A stretch of DNA of 64,000 nt from Calycina herbarum (taxonomy: Eukaryota; Ascomycota; Leotiomycetes; Helotiales; Pezizellaceae), in contig LLEY01000098.1 in assembly GCA_001414485.1 (NCBI GenBank), positions 62,001-126,000 of the forward strand, given 5' to 3'. Positions 63,726-64,000 of the stretch are shown here, one piece after another. Under the pieces are notes generated by a model, which was given only the letters and a program-made list of their open reading frames with translations, searched no databases and was not told the DNA's origin. The translations under genes and the position numbers were made by a program. The first letter of the stretch is position 1. Every line of letters starts with the position of its first letter.

Positions 63726-64000
63726 TTCTCCTTCCGGATCTGCGTTCTAGCAAACGTGCTGAATCGGGGGCGGCTGTCAGACTAAATGGCGGGGCAGACG
63801 CGACGTAGTTAAACCTAACCCAAAGTCGCAACCTCCAGACGAGAAATAAGGGTAATTTGAGGACTGTGGAAGATTCACCACAACGAGTGGAATTGGAAAG
63901 GGAGGGCGAGCGCAGAAAATGTTGGAGTCGTCTGCAGGAAAAAAAGTGGTGCAAAAGTTGGGGGCACCAGAAGGGGGGAAGGGGGGTAGGTATTCAAAGT
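63726..64000. promoter_or_regulatory. CKS1 5' flank, to window end
   Basis: 275 bases upstream of the CKS1 ATG. An open frame at 63,706-63,954 on the minus strand overlaps the CKS1 start and has no domain, so I treat the region as promoter and leader. Confidence 0.5.

Noticed and set aside
63706..63954. 82-aa minus-strand gene upstream of CKS1.
   Set aside because: It overlaps the CKS1 start in another frame and has no domain.

Overview
The window looks like a chromosome segment of a filamentous ascomycete (Pezizomycotina; Leotiomycetes is a guess from the gene complement). Protein genes have short introns of 53-69 nt (one of 258 nt) with GTAAGT-type donors and CTAAC/CTGAC-like branch points. 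About 70% of the window has the mark of repeat-induced point mutation (RIP): CpA and TpG are nearly absent, TpA is in great excess, and CAA, CAG and TGG codons have become TAA and TAG.

Positions 1-45,060 are one transposon graveyard with no intact host gene. Identified elements are: four pieces of a Ty3/gypsy chromovirus-like family (called gypsy-A here) at 1-4285, 13462-20216, 26969-40050 and 40051-41150 (inverted); two full copies of a second Ty3/gypsy family (gypsy-B) at 6529-12446 and 32225-38143, with 329-bp LTRs; a 1.5-kb non-autonomous LTR element at 4286-5783; three Fot1/pogo-type DNA transposons, a Tc1-like transposon and a Fot1-type MITE; and a dead RecQ-family helicase. Many are nested. 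The deepest stack is Fot1-A > Tc1-like > MITE > gypsy-B1, with gypsy-A2 also inside the Tc1-like element. Five insertions (gypsy-B1, gypsy-B2, gypsy-A2, the Tc1-like element and the MITE) keep readable target-site duplications that fix the order. The Fot1-type elements share a terminal design: 8 nt beginning ACGT, followed by two 17-bp tandem repeats whose sequence differs between elements.

Composition changes sharply near 45,060 to ordinary gene-bearing DNA. This part holds, in order: a 1133-aa two-exon protein with two C-terminal membrane segments (minus); an F-box protein with a WD-like body (plus, two exons); a SprT-like zinc metalloprotease-domain protein (plus); a five-exon secreted M35-like metallopeptidase gene broken by two nonsense codons (plus); the ER thiol oxidase ERO1 (minus, two exons); and the cyclin-dependent kinase subunit CKS1/Suc1 (minus, four exons). 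Splice structures were worked out by hand and each is consistent in reading phase. These are unrelated housekeeping-type genes: ERO1 drives disulfide formation in the ER, CKS1 serves the cell cycle, and the F-box protein probably serves SCF ubiquitin ligase. No operon-like logic is expected. No tRNA, rRNA or CRISPR array was recognised.
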